Source: Baffinella frigidus (lineage: Eukaryota; Cryptophyceae; Cryptomonadales; Baffinellaceae). Taken from it: DNA of 13,549 nucleotides. The stretch spans positions 461,420 through 474,968 of the forward strand of contig MU646573.1 in NCBI GenBank assembly GCA_026770585.1. The letters run 5' to 3'. Shown here one piece after another: positions 1 to 8,400 of this stretch; positions within the stretch are counted from its first letter, which is position 1, and each line of letters begins with the position of its first letter. Under the pieces are notes generated by a model. That model had not been told where the DNA came from, did no database searches, and worked only from the letters and a program-made list of their open reading frames with translations. The translations under genes were made by a program, and so were the position numbers.

Positions 1-13
1 GGGGGGGGGGGGG
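1..13. repeat. Poly-G run at window start
   Basis: Thirteen consecutive G residues open the window. This is most simply a contig end at a homopolymer. It has no coding meaning. Confidence 0.7.
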
Positions 14-51
14 CATGCTCACGAACACGCGAAGCGGGGAGGTGCGACTGT

Positions 52-265
52 CTGAACGCTAGTGGCCCCACGTCTACTTCGGAAGCCTTTGTGAATCCAC
101 CCAGACGTCCTCATAACCTTGCGTACGTGTCCCTTAAGTGGCCAGTAGGCTCATACGCCCTACCGTAGGGCCCTAGGACCTGCCTAGGACCTCTTGGCCG
201 TCAAATTTGACTGCCTTGCCACTTAAGGGATATGCCCTTAGATCCTAGATACCCACAGGCTGAAG
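52..265. repeat. Dispersed repeat, copy 1 (split by an M1 element)
   Basis: The blocks at 52-128 and 233-262 match 4838-4952: both have GAACGCTA..CCCCACG, GTCCTCATAACCTTGCG and CCTAGATACCCACA in the same order. In this copy the M1 element sits between the two halves. The copy at 4838-4952 lacks M1 and so is an approximate empty site. Confidence 0.65.
129..232. mobile_element. M1 MITE-like element, copy 1
   Basis: About 104 bp with terminal inverted repeats of the form CCCTTAAGTGGC / GCCACTTAAGGG and a short palindromic core (CCTACCGTAGGG, CCTAGGACCTGCCTAGGACC). It is colinear with the copy at 723-827, differing at scattered sites including TGTCCC for TATCCC at the left end. It has no coding capacity, so it is classed as a non-autonomous terminal-inverted-repeat element. 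Superfamily is unknown. Confidence 0.8.
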
Positions 266-480
266 CCGGTGTGCATGGCTTTTCTGCGGAACCAATTCCG
301 GTGCCCGCCTATGTTGGGAGCTCGGCGAACCTCAAGGACCTCCAGGACATTAATCACATGGTTGTTGGGTTGCCTGCGTGTCTCATGCTAAGCTATGCTT
401 TGTTCCCCGAGGCAAAGCTTCCGCCGCTGACCAACCCCCAATCCCCGCCCCCTCGACTCTTTTCCTGTATTGAACCCTAA
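235..480 (+). other. Unidentified protein-like segment (possible exon)
   Basis: An open frame whose middle part (about 259-400) reads like ordinary protein, including PVPAYVGSSANLKDLQDIN, with balanced composition and no repeat structure. The 3' part (about 400-483) turns pyrimidine-rich and ends CCCTAACAG, like an intron end. A donor could lie at CACATG|GTTGTT (intron base 361). The 5' end overlaps a dispersed repeat, so the ATG at 232 is probably not a real start. I do not recognise the family. It may be an exon of another gene, a gene relic or chance. Confidence 0.25.
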
Positions 481-483
481 CAG

Positions 484-592
484 ATGTCTGGCTGGCGGCA
501 GGGTCGCTGCAGCGTGCCGTGCGCTTCCTCAAGCCTGTCAACGGGCCGCGCGTTCTCGCACATCCAGGCAGGGCTGGGGCGCAGATGCCGTT
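484..592 (+). other. Unidentified protein-like segment 2 (possible exon)
   Basis: It follows a good acceptor-like context (CTCTTTTCCTGTATTGAACCCTAACAG). In the frame starting with the split codon at 483/484 it stays open to a TAG at 597 and contains AGSLQRAVRFLKPVNGPRV, which looks like real protein. It could be the partner exon of the preceding segment. No donor is clear: GTGCGC at 518 and GTAGCC near 595 are both possible. The family is not recognised and confidence is low. Confidence 0.22.
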
Positions 593-609
593 TCGGTAGC
601 CAAGTGGCT

Positions 610-668
610 GGTGATACTACCCCGTGTAGGATGACCGGATTGACTTTACACAGTCATGTCCACTTTAG
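610..668 (-). mobile_element. M5 fragment, inverted relative to 1372-1436
   Basis: The segment with ACTACCCCGTGTAGGATGACC and TTGACTTTACACAGTCATGTCC matches the reverse complement of 1372-1436 with few differences. It is therefore a partial copy of the element called M5 here. Confidence 0.55.
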
Positions 669-722
669 GGAGATCCGCGAGAAAGTGGAGCGTGTGCGCC
701 CTGTGCAGAGGCACTGTCTTGC

Positions 723-827
723 TATCCCTTAAGTGGCGAGTAGGCGCATACACCCTACCGTAGGACCCTAGGACCTGCCTAGGACTTCTTGGCTGTCAAT
801 TTTGAAGGCCTCGCCACTTAAGGGATA
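723..827. mobile_element. M1 MITE-like element, copy 2
   Basis: About 105 bp. The first 18 bases (TATCCCTTAAGTGGCGAG) are the exact reverse complement of the last 18, so this copy has perfect terminal repeats. The interior is colinear with 129-232. The TA at each edge may be a TA target duplication. There is no ORF. Confidence 0.85.
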
Positions 828-1031
828 GGAGAGGGCGGCAGTGTGTGTCGCCGATCACATGTACTTGGAATTAAATTGAACGCCGTGAACTTTGAGGTCG
901 TTTCCTGCATGGTGATGCTTGCCATGGGCTCGCTGGAAGCGTGCATTGACTTTCAGAGATAAAGGTGCGTTTAGTACGGATCGAAACCAACGTGGCCACC
1001 ATGTATGCCCTTTCGTCAAGGCCTTGTAAGA

Positions 1032-1137
1032 CATGATCAGCCAGCCAGGAAGACATAACCAGCCAGCCAGGAAGACATGATCAGCCAGCCAGGAAGACAT
1101 GACCAGCCAGCCAGGAAGACATGACCAGCCAGGAAGA
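1032..1137. repeat. 22-bp minisatellite
   Basis: Four full 22-bp units (CATGATCAGCCAGCCAGGAAGA with C/T and A changes) starting at 1032, 1054, 1076 and 1098, then a shortened fifth unit. Antisense reading gives a repetitive Leu/Ala/Trp-rich frame that should not be taken as a protein. Confidence 0.85.
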
Positions 1138-1290
1138 ACATTTGCAAGCGGGTGCACACTTGCCTGGATGCAGGGCCTCTGGCCCGTGGTTTTTCGCCAG
1201 GCGTTTCGAAGGCTGTAGAGAGATGCAATGCGTTCTTTACAGATCGACACCATCATGGCCACCAGCTATTCTCTTCCGTGAAGGCCTTGT

Positions 1291-1440
1291 TTCTGGGGAT
1301 GTTACCCTATGTAGGCCTGCATGGACGTCCTTGGGCGCTGAGGGTGCAGTGGGCTTACATCTCCTTATAGTGGACGTGACTGAGCGGACGTGACCTGTGT
1401 AAAGTCACTCTGGTCATCCTATGGGGTAATATCCCCAAAG
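1291..1440. mobile_element. M5 inverted-repeat element
   Basis: The left end (TTCTGGGGATGTTACCCTATGTAGG) and right end (CCTATGGGGTAATATCCCCAAAG) are imperfect inverted repeats about 150 bp apart. The right half recurs inverted at 610-668. It is probably a non-autonomous element. Its edges are approximate. Confidence 0.5.
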
Positions 1441-2118
1441 AGCGAGCGGGCGTCGGCGTCCTCCGCCCTGTCCTTTGGGAACGTTGCAGGGCTCATAACC
1501 TCTTGGCGGAAGGGCTCCGCTCGGGTGCTGGAGACACACGGAGACATCGTGTGCGAGTTAGGCTTCACTGAGAGAGGACAGCGCCGCACGTGGAGTGGGG
1601 CGTATATCTCCTTGGAGTGGACGTAGAAAAGATTTGCAGAAAAGGCATTTTTGCTTTCGGATCGCGTTTAGCTCTCCAGTGCAGAGGCTTATGAAGAGGG
1701 GATAGTGGGTGGTTCTCTTGGGGTGGGTGAAGGTATGCGATATCGCTCCCATGCTCACTTACACGCACCGAACCCAAGTCAGCCGGTTCTGAGGCTCATG
1801 GTATCCCATGGTTGAAGTTTAAGAGCTTCAATCACGAATACCCCACAAGGTGAGAGAGATTGTGAGGGGGGGTGAGGTGAAATCAGTTAGACACCAAAGA
1901 TGAAAGGAGAGAAATGTGGTTGTGTAGGGGTTTCCCCCAATGTACGGATCTCAGAAAAGTAAAGGATAATTCAAGCGTCAGAAACAACAACTGCTTGCGC
2001 TCAGGATCGCATTTCTTGCTTTACAAAACGGGTACCGAACGGGCCGCAAATTTTTATGGGATCGGGATCCTGGCTGGACCCTCCTTTCCCCACCCCCTCC
2101 TCACTCCACAATGTGGTG

Positions 2119-2457
2119 ATGGGCTTGATTTCACCCGAGACGACTGATCACGGCGGGCGCCCCGGGTCCCGTGAGAGACGCAGACAGCCCTTGTTGCTGC
2201 TGACATCGCTGCCCTTGGCCACAGTCCTCCTCCTCGCCCTTAGAGGAGCAGTCGGCGCAGGAGGAGCTGAAGGGGCTGGCGACACAGTGCGAGAATGGCA
2301 GCAGCGATGGCGCGGCAGCGCTGCCCCAAGTCTTCACATCCAAGACCGTTGCGGTGGTGCCGCAGTGATGAGGCTGCGAGGAGGGACGAACAAGAAGAAG
2401 GTCGTCGAGAAGCGGACGAAAATGAAAGACTGGGATTCGTCGCGGGGCGTGCTGGAG
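2119..2457 (+). CDS. Tentative exon 1: signal-like leader with MRLRGG motif
   Basis: An open frame from ATG 2119 (another in-frame ATG at 2056) contains basic SRERRRQ followed by a hydrophobic stretch (PLLLLTSLPLATVLLLAL) and small residues AVGAGGAEGAG. This is what a signal peptide or signal anchor looks like, although the n-region is long. About 45 residues later comes MRLRGGTNKKKVVEKRTK, whose RLRGG equals the ubiquitin C-terminal pentapeptide. A donor GTGCTGGAG|GTGCCC at 2458 resembles the gene's other donors. The frame closes at a TGA (2485), so an intron is needed before the next exon. Joining at phase 0 to an acceptor at 2592 or 2604 keeps the frame. Assignment to the Sel1 gene rests on position and frame only. 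Confidence 0.45.
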
Positions 2458-5400
2458 GTGCCCCCCCCCCACACAGCGTCTCCATGATCACCAGCCCGCA
2501 TCAGCCCCCCATGCTGCAGGCTTCCCAGGTTCCCAAGAGGGCTGCACGTGGATTGGAACCTGGAGGTGTCATGCGAGCTTTGCGGCTGGCAGGTCCGGGA
2601 CCAGGGGCTAGGATGGAAGCGGCGCTACGTGACGCACGAGGAGCGGCTGGGCACAGAGGTGCCTGAGAAGAAGGATCCGAAGGCGAAGATGGGCCTCTGG
2701 GCGGTGAGCCAGCAGCTGCGCGCCAAGGCTGCGCAGACAACGGGTGGGGGCAACCAGACGGACAACGGCACGTTGGCCGCACCGGAGAGTCCCGCGGGTG
2801 CAGAAGCGGTGTCAGAACGCGCACAGCGTGACGACATGCTGGAGAAGTGCCGGCTGATCAAGGATGAGCAGCCAAAGACACCCGAGCACATCTCGCGGAC
2901 GCGGAAGCGCGAGATTGCGGCGCTCGCAGCGGCTGGAAACGTATCCGCGTGCTTCGAGCTCGCGCTGTGCTACACGTACGGCATGGGCGGGCTCGAGCGC
3001 AACCCGCGCGAGGCGCTGCAGTGGTACGAGCAGGCCGCGGACCTCGGACACGTCGACGCGATGTACCGCGCGGGCGTGTGCTTCCTCGATGGCTTCGGCG
3101 CGCCCGCCAACAACAGAACCGCGCTGCGCTTCTTCTCGAATGCGGGGGCGGCGGGGCACGTGCATGCTAACATCAACCTGGGGCTCATGTTTCTCAAGGG
3201 CGGCGCTGGAGGTGCAAACACAACACGCCCGTGCTCTCTATATTGTGTTTCGGTTGCTGTTCAGAGTTTCGGGTGTAGCGTGTCGGGTGCAGGGTATGGG
3301 GCTGGGCTGATGTTTCCCGAGGGCGATGCTGGAGGTGCACGCCCGTGCTTTCTGTAGCGTGTTTGCGTTTCGGTTACTGTTTAGGGTGTAGGGTGTAGGG
3401 TGTGGGGTGTGGGGTGTGGGGTGTGGAGTTTACGCTAGGATTCAGGGTTCAGGGTATAGGGTTGAGAGGTTCGGGTTTAGGGTTCACGGTTTAGGGATTA
3501 GCGTTTTGGGATCAGGGTTCAGGGTTCATGGTCTAGAGTTTATGTTTTGCAGCTCTTCCGTTCGTGAAGCCTTGACAGCGCTGGCTGCAGCACAGGGTAT
3601 GCGTGATACGAGCTCTCTCGCTTCGTGTCGACTTCGCGCGGAAACAGATGCAATTCACAACATCGTATGTTACTAGCTGCAGGGTGGAATTTGACATCCT
3701 AGCCTCGACATGGCTTTAGCATAGAACAGACCCCACCTCCAAGATAGCAAAAAAGTGATTTGAATTCGACATTTTTCCATGTGAGATGCTCGCGGAGTGT
3801 CCTCCTTGCATATCACGAGCCACCGTGCTGCGGAGGCTGCACCAAGCGCTGACACTGCGGAGGCTGCACCAAGCGCTGACGTGGAACAGCCCCGCCGGCA
3901 GGCTCGTGAACGGACGCCGAAGCCAGACGGTCGGTCGTGACTGCCTTGCGTGTTCCGTTGGCCACCACCCTCACCGACCGAAACCCTCAACCCTAGCTTC
4001 ACGAGCGGAAGAGCAGCACACCCTAAACCTTAAACCCTGAACCCTTGACCTCAAACCTAAGCCCCAATCCCTAAACCCTGGTCACTAAACGCCGATCCCC
4101 AAACCCGTGCTGAGATCGCGCGGTTTTTGAACGTGCTGAGATTGCGCTCTGTTTTTTCGTTGGCAGAGATCAACGAGACGCTCGGGGTGCAAACAAACCC
4201 CACCTCCAAGATAGCAAAAAGGTGATTTAAATTCGATATGTTTCCATGCGCGATTTTCGTGGCGTGTCCTCCTCACATATCACGTGCCACCGAGCTGAGA
4301 TCATACGGGTTTTCGAACGTGCTGAGATCACACGGTTTTTCGAACGTGCTGAGATCGCGCTCTGTTTTTTCGTTGGCAGAGATCAACGAGACGCTGGGGG
4401 TGCAGGCACTCGTCGCTGCTGCTGGTGCCCCCCCCCCCCCAACTCCCTCCCTCCCTCCCTGCCCGCACCCCCTCTCTTCGTCGGGTTGGGGGGGTGGGGC
4501 GTGGTTTACTTTTCGGCGTTATGGTTCAAGACTTTGGGTTCAGCGTTTAGGGTTTGGGGTTTAGGGTTTACGGTTTTGGGTGCAGGCTTCAGGGTTTGGG
4601 GTTTACTCGGAGCGAGTCAGCGACGCGTCGAGCACTCGCGTTTGCGTGTCTCACACACACGTGTGTGTTTCTAACACTCGTGCGTGTGTGGATAACACTC
4701 GCGTGGGTGTGTCCAACCCTCGCATGGGTGTGTCTGACACTCGCGTACGCGGGTCCCGCGTGGCAGGCGCGAAGGAGGGGTGCGTGCAGGCAGAGCTTCT
4801 GCTCGGACAGTGGTACATGCACAAGGTACCCCTGCTCTGAACGCTACAAGCCCCACGAGAATCCACTTTGGCGTCCTCATAACCTTGCGCCCTGAGAGCC
4901 TCATAACCTTACAACCTTAAGTGCCCTTAGAGCCTAGATACCCACACCTGCCGGCCGCCCCGCCAAGCCATTCGGCTCGTGCTGGGACGTGCCTGCATGT
5001 TGAGGGCAACCATACACCCTAAACCCCAAACCCTCAACGCTGAACCCAAAGTCCTGAACCATAACGCCGAAAAGTGAACCAATCCCCACCCCCCCAACCC
5101 TAACATCTCAACAGTCAAGCGTGAGCCCTACAACCCATTTCACTGCTGGCGGGAAGATTTTGCCTTATGGTGCTAGGAACACGCAAGGCAGTCACGACCG
5201 ACCGTCTGGCTTCGACGTCCGCGTGACCGGTCACGCGGGCGTCTCAACAGTCAAGCGTGAGCCCTACAACCCCCCACAAGTTGGTCCATGCGCATGCGCG
5301 GATCCCCGCTCAACTTAGCTTCCGTTCTCGGTTCTGGGTGTAGGGTTGAGGGGCCCTCAACCCCACACGTTGAAACACGACCGCGCGCCACCGGAGCAGG

Positions 5401-8400
5401 TGCCACAGTGGCGCGTAAACACTACACCTCCGGGCAAGTTGGTCAGTGCACATGCGCGGATCCTAGCGCTGCCTCACTTAATCTCCTAGCGCTGCCTCAG
5501 TTAACCAGGATGGGCAGCGCTGGGAGCGCCGATCCCCACTCTTATCTCAGAAAAGGGATTTTTAAATTCGTTTTCTTAAGTCAACCCCCCTTCAAGTTTG
5601 TCAACTTATGCTCAGAGAAAAGAATAAGCTGACGAATTTGTACAGGGATTGACTTAAGACAACGAATTTAAAAATCTCTTTTCTGAGATAAACTCACCTT
5701 GGTCGACCTGGTGTTCTCCGTTCCACGCCAGAATGATCGAGGGAAACCGACGCCTTATCCACGACTGATCTGTCGTCGTTGGCTTGAAGAGTTCAAGGGG
5801 TTTCTCTTGAAAGATGTCGAAAGTGGATGTTTCGAGTGCCCTGGCGTGGTTCCGATCCCCGCTCAACTTGGCGTCCGTTCTCGGTTCAGAGCAGGTGACA
5901 CAGTGGCGCGCGAACCACCGCTCAACTTATCTTCCGTGCTTGTTTTCGGGTGTAGGGTTCAGGGACCCTCAACCCCACACCCTGAACCACGAACGCCCAC
6001 CACCGGAGTAGGTGACACAGTGGCGCGCGTTCGTGGGCAAAAAGCACTCGCGGGAGTACGAAGGAGAACGAGCCATGGACCCCGACTCCGACTCCGACGG
6101 CGATGGGGCGTTCTCTGTTGGGAAGAGGCCCACGCTGGAGACTCCGAAGGCTCCGGGGGAGGGGGGGGCGTTCGCGACCGAGGAGGAGGATGGCGGAGCG
6201 GGGGGGGGGGAGGTGAAGAGTGAGGGGCGGCAGGAGCTTGGGATTCTAGCGGAGTTGATTCGGAAGCGGGATGAGGGGGGGGAGGGGGGGGGCGGGGTGA
6301 ATTCTAGCATGGTGGAGGAGAAGAAGCGGAAGCCGCCTGCCCCGAACATGACAGGTGGGTGTGCGGGGCGGCTCAATTTAGACCGCCTTTTATGATGCTA
6401 TCTTAAGGGTGGCGACTCTCTTGTTTTGCTATATTGGCTTCGATCTAGCTTTAAAACGTAAGAAAACCCATCCCAAGATAGCAAAAAACACGGTTTGAAT
6501 TGAGTCGCCCCGAACATGACAGGTGAGCCCAGTGCTCCGCACACACCCTGCGCCAGGACCCGTGCAACACCACACACGACCACCATGACGCGTGTAGTGC
6601 CATTGTCGTTTGCAGCCTCTGGGCGCACATCCTGACGTCGCTGAAACGTAATCTTTACAGTAAAACGTGAGCCTTCGGAGTCTCCAGAGTGGGCCGCCAT
6701 TGTCATTTGCAGCCTTTGGGGATCGGGACCCGACCCCCAAACACGGATCCCTGAACCCTGACCCCCAAACTCGGCACCCCGCAGTGGAGGAGTGGATCGA
6801 CGCAATATCGGACGAGGAGGATCGCAAGGGGATGAGAGAGGCGTTCGCGGGAGAGGAGGGGAGATCGTTCCACGCGCGCCGCCCGACTGACGTGCCCGGG
6901 TCCGACTCGGACGGTACGCGGCCCCTCACCACCGACCCCTACACACCCGATGATTCAGAGCGGGCCTGAGACCTGAATCATCGAAACAAGCGCCAGAAAT
7001 GAAAAGTGGGAGGGCACGAGGGGATCACGGGGGCACTGATCGACCAGTCTGCGATATCGGACGGGTTGGGTCGATAGGGTGTCAGAGAGGCGTTCGCGGG
7101 AGAGGAGGGGAGATCGTACCGCGCGCGCCGCCCGACTGACTTGCCCGGGTCCGACTCTGATGGTACGCTCCGCCTGCACGCACCCCTCCTTCGCGCCTGC
7201 CACGCGAGACCCGCGTACGCGAGTGTCAGACACACCAATGCGAGTGTTGGACACACCCACACGAGTGGTGGACACACCCACACGAGTGTTGGACACACCT
7301 ACGCGAGTGTTGGATACACCCACACGAGTGTTGGATACACCTACGCGAGTGTTGGATACACCCACGCGAGTGTCAGACACACCCAGGCTAGTGTTCGATC
7401 GCGGGGGAGGAGGGGAGATCGTACCACGAGCGCCGCCCGACTGACGTTCCCAAAGCCTGAACCATAACGCCGAAAAGTGAACCAATCCCCACCCCCCCAA
7501 CCCGCCGAAGAGAGGGGGTGCGACGAAGAGAGGGGGTGCGGGCAGGGAGGGAGGGAGGGAGTTGGGGGGGGGGGGATCCGACTCGGATGGTACGCGGCCC
7601 GCCCTGAACAATCCAACACACGCTACACACGGAAACTCTGAGGGCATGAGAGGACCCACTTAGCAGCCACCGGGGGCTTCAGATACGGTCCACCTAAACG
7701 ATTTGTACTTGCATCTTATCCGTTGCTATGGATTCCAACCGGAATTTCCCCCGGATATTTGGGGGGAAAGGAACTCGGCCGCTGCTAAGTGGAAGGGGGC
7801 ACTGATCGACCGGTTTGTTTCCCGCCGTGCGGTGTTCATCGCCACCCAGAGGGCTACAAAGGGAGTTTCGGGCACTCAGTGCCCGAGTTTCCGTTACCTT
7901 ATCCGTAGGAACCCCCCTATGCCCCTACGGGTTGCCTACCGTAGGGTCCTAGGTCTTATCGCTTAGGGGTTATTCAAAATCCCTTCGACGTCCGCTGTGT
8001 GGTAGGCGCTGTCTGATGCACGCCACCTCCAAACCCTGAAGCGTGATGGTGCAAGCAGGGGCTAGATGTGGTGTGCATCAGTCTGGCGTTGCTCGTGGCT
8101 CGTGAAGTCAGGCGTAGCTCCTCAGCATGGTGTGGAGCATTGCTTGGAAGTTCAGGCGGTCCACGAGGTCCAGCGTCCTTCGTCCGGTAGAAGGCGGGGG
8201 ATCACGGGTACTGGCGTGTCAAAGGTTAGTACGGGCGCGTCTGAGATTTCACCCGTGTATTTATCTCGGACGTGCCCGTACTAAACGTGGACACGCGAGA
8301 AACTTTGCGTGGGGGGTGCGCGTTGTTAGACGGATGAATGAGCATGGAAGTCCAGGGTCCTTTATCGGAGAGAAGGCTGGGGATTACGGGTGTGTAGGGG

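Larger units (their letters stand above)
828..2118. other. Upstream non-coding, repeat-rich stretch
   Basis: I see no convincing gene here. Segment 900-1024 is partly duplicated at 1160-1289 (shared GATCGAAACC/GATCGACACC and CGT(C/G)AAGGCCTTG). Between them lies a 22-bp minisatellite, followed by the M5 element. From 1440 to 2118 there is moderately AT-richer unique sequence without obvious repeats. The open frames are short, overlap on both strands and lack protein-like composition. Confidence 0.5.
4107..4365. repeat. 26-bp units (GTGCTGAGATC..GGTTTTTCGAAC)
   Basis: Two groups of about 26-bp units, 4107-4150 and 4292-4365, read (G/C)TGAGATC.C.CGGTTTTTCGAAC. They sit just before each copy of the exon 3 acceptor and belong to the duplicated segment. 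Confidence 0.65.
3212..4379 (+). other. Intron 2: exon-end duplicate, heptamer repeats, M4-like ends
   Basis: GT..AG interval of 1168 nt. It begins with a second copy of the exon 2 tail and donor (3304-3380). Next come degenerate TTTAGGG/TTCAGGG heptamers (3380-3545), unique sequence, two M4-like ends (3730-3772, 4198-4240) and CCCTAAACC-type heptamers on the other strand (4018-4100). It ends with a duplicated exon 3 acceptor region (4129-4191). It has no independent gene. Confidence 0.65.
4826..6020 (+). other. Intron 4: repeats, M3 element, tandem 110-bp units
   Basis: 1195-nt GT..AG interval. It contains the M1-empty copy of the dispersed repeat (4838-4952), an inverted CCCTAAACC/TTTTCGGCG block (5008-5100), a 31-bp direct repeat TCTCAACAGTCAAGCGTGAG.. 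at 5105 and 5241, the right arm of the long inverted repeat, ~110-bp units ending GGTG(A/C)CACAGTGGCGCG (5304-6030) and an M3 element. Confidence 0.65.
7169..7576 (-). repeat. Inverted copy of intron 3 plus the start of exon 4
   Basis: Read on the minus strand this follows 4427-4794: G/C tract and CCCT runs, the TTTTCGGCGTTATGG block, the 21-bp minisatellite, GTCTCGCGTGGCAG and 28 nt of exon 4. The heptamer block (about 4553-4640) is missing and an exon 6 fragment sits in its place. It is flanked by CCGACTC(T/G)GATGGTACGC on both sides (7150-7168 and 7577-7595, 18 of 19 identical). Confidence 0.82.

Noticed and set aside
1032-1137. CRISPR-like array
   Set aside because: The units are contiguous 22-bp repeats with no spacers. 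The same applies to the 21-, 25- and 33-bp arrays. The DNA is eukaryotic.
855-1262. 135-residue minus-strand frame with repeated Leu/Pro/Gly/Trp motifs
   Set aside because: It is a product of the 22-bp minisatellite read antisense.
5969-6376. 135-residue minus-strand open frame
   Set aside because: It is the antisense shadow of the GC-rich acidic exon 5, with Pro/Ser-rich low-complexity content.
6955-7659. 234-residue minus-strand open frame
   Set aside because: It runs through the 21-bp minisatellite (units divisible by three stay open), the G/C tract and the inverted intron 3 copy. The peptide is repetitive and unlike any protein.
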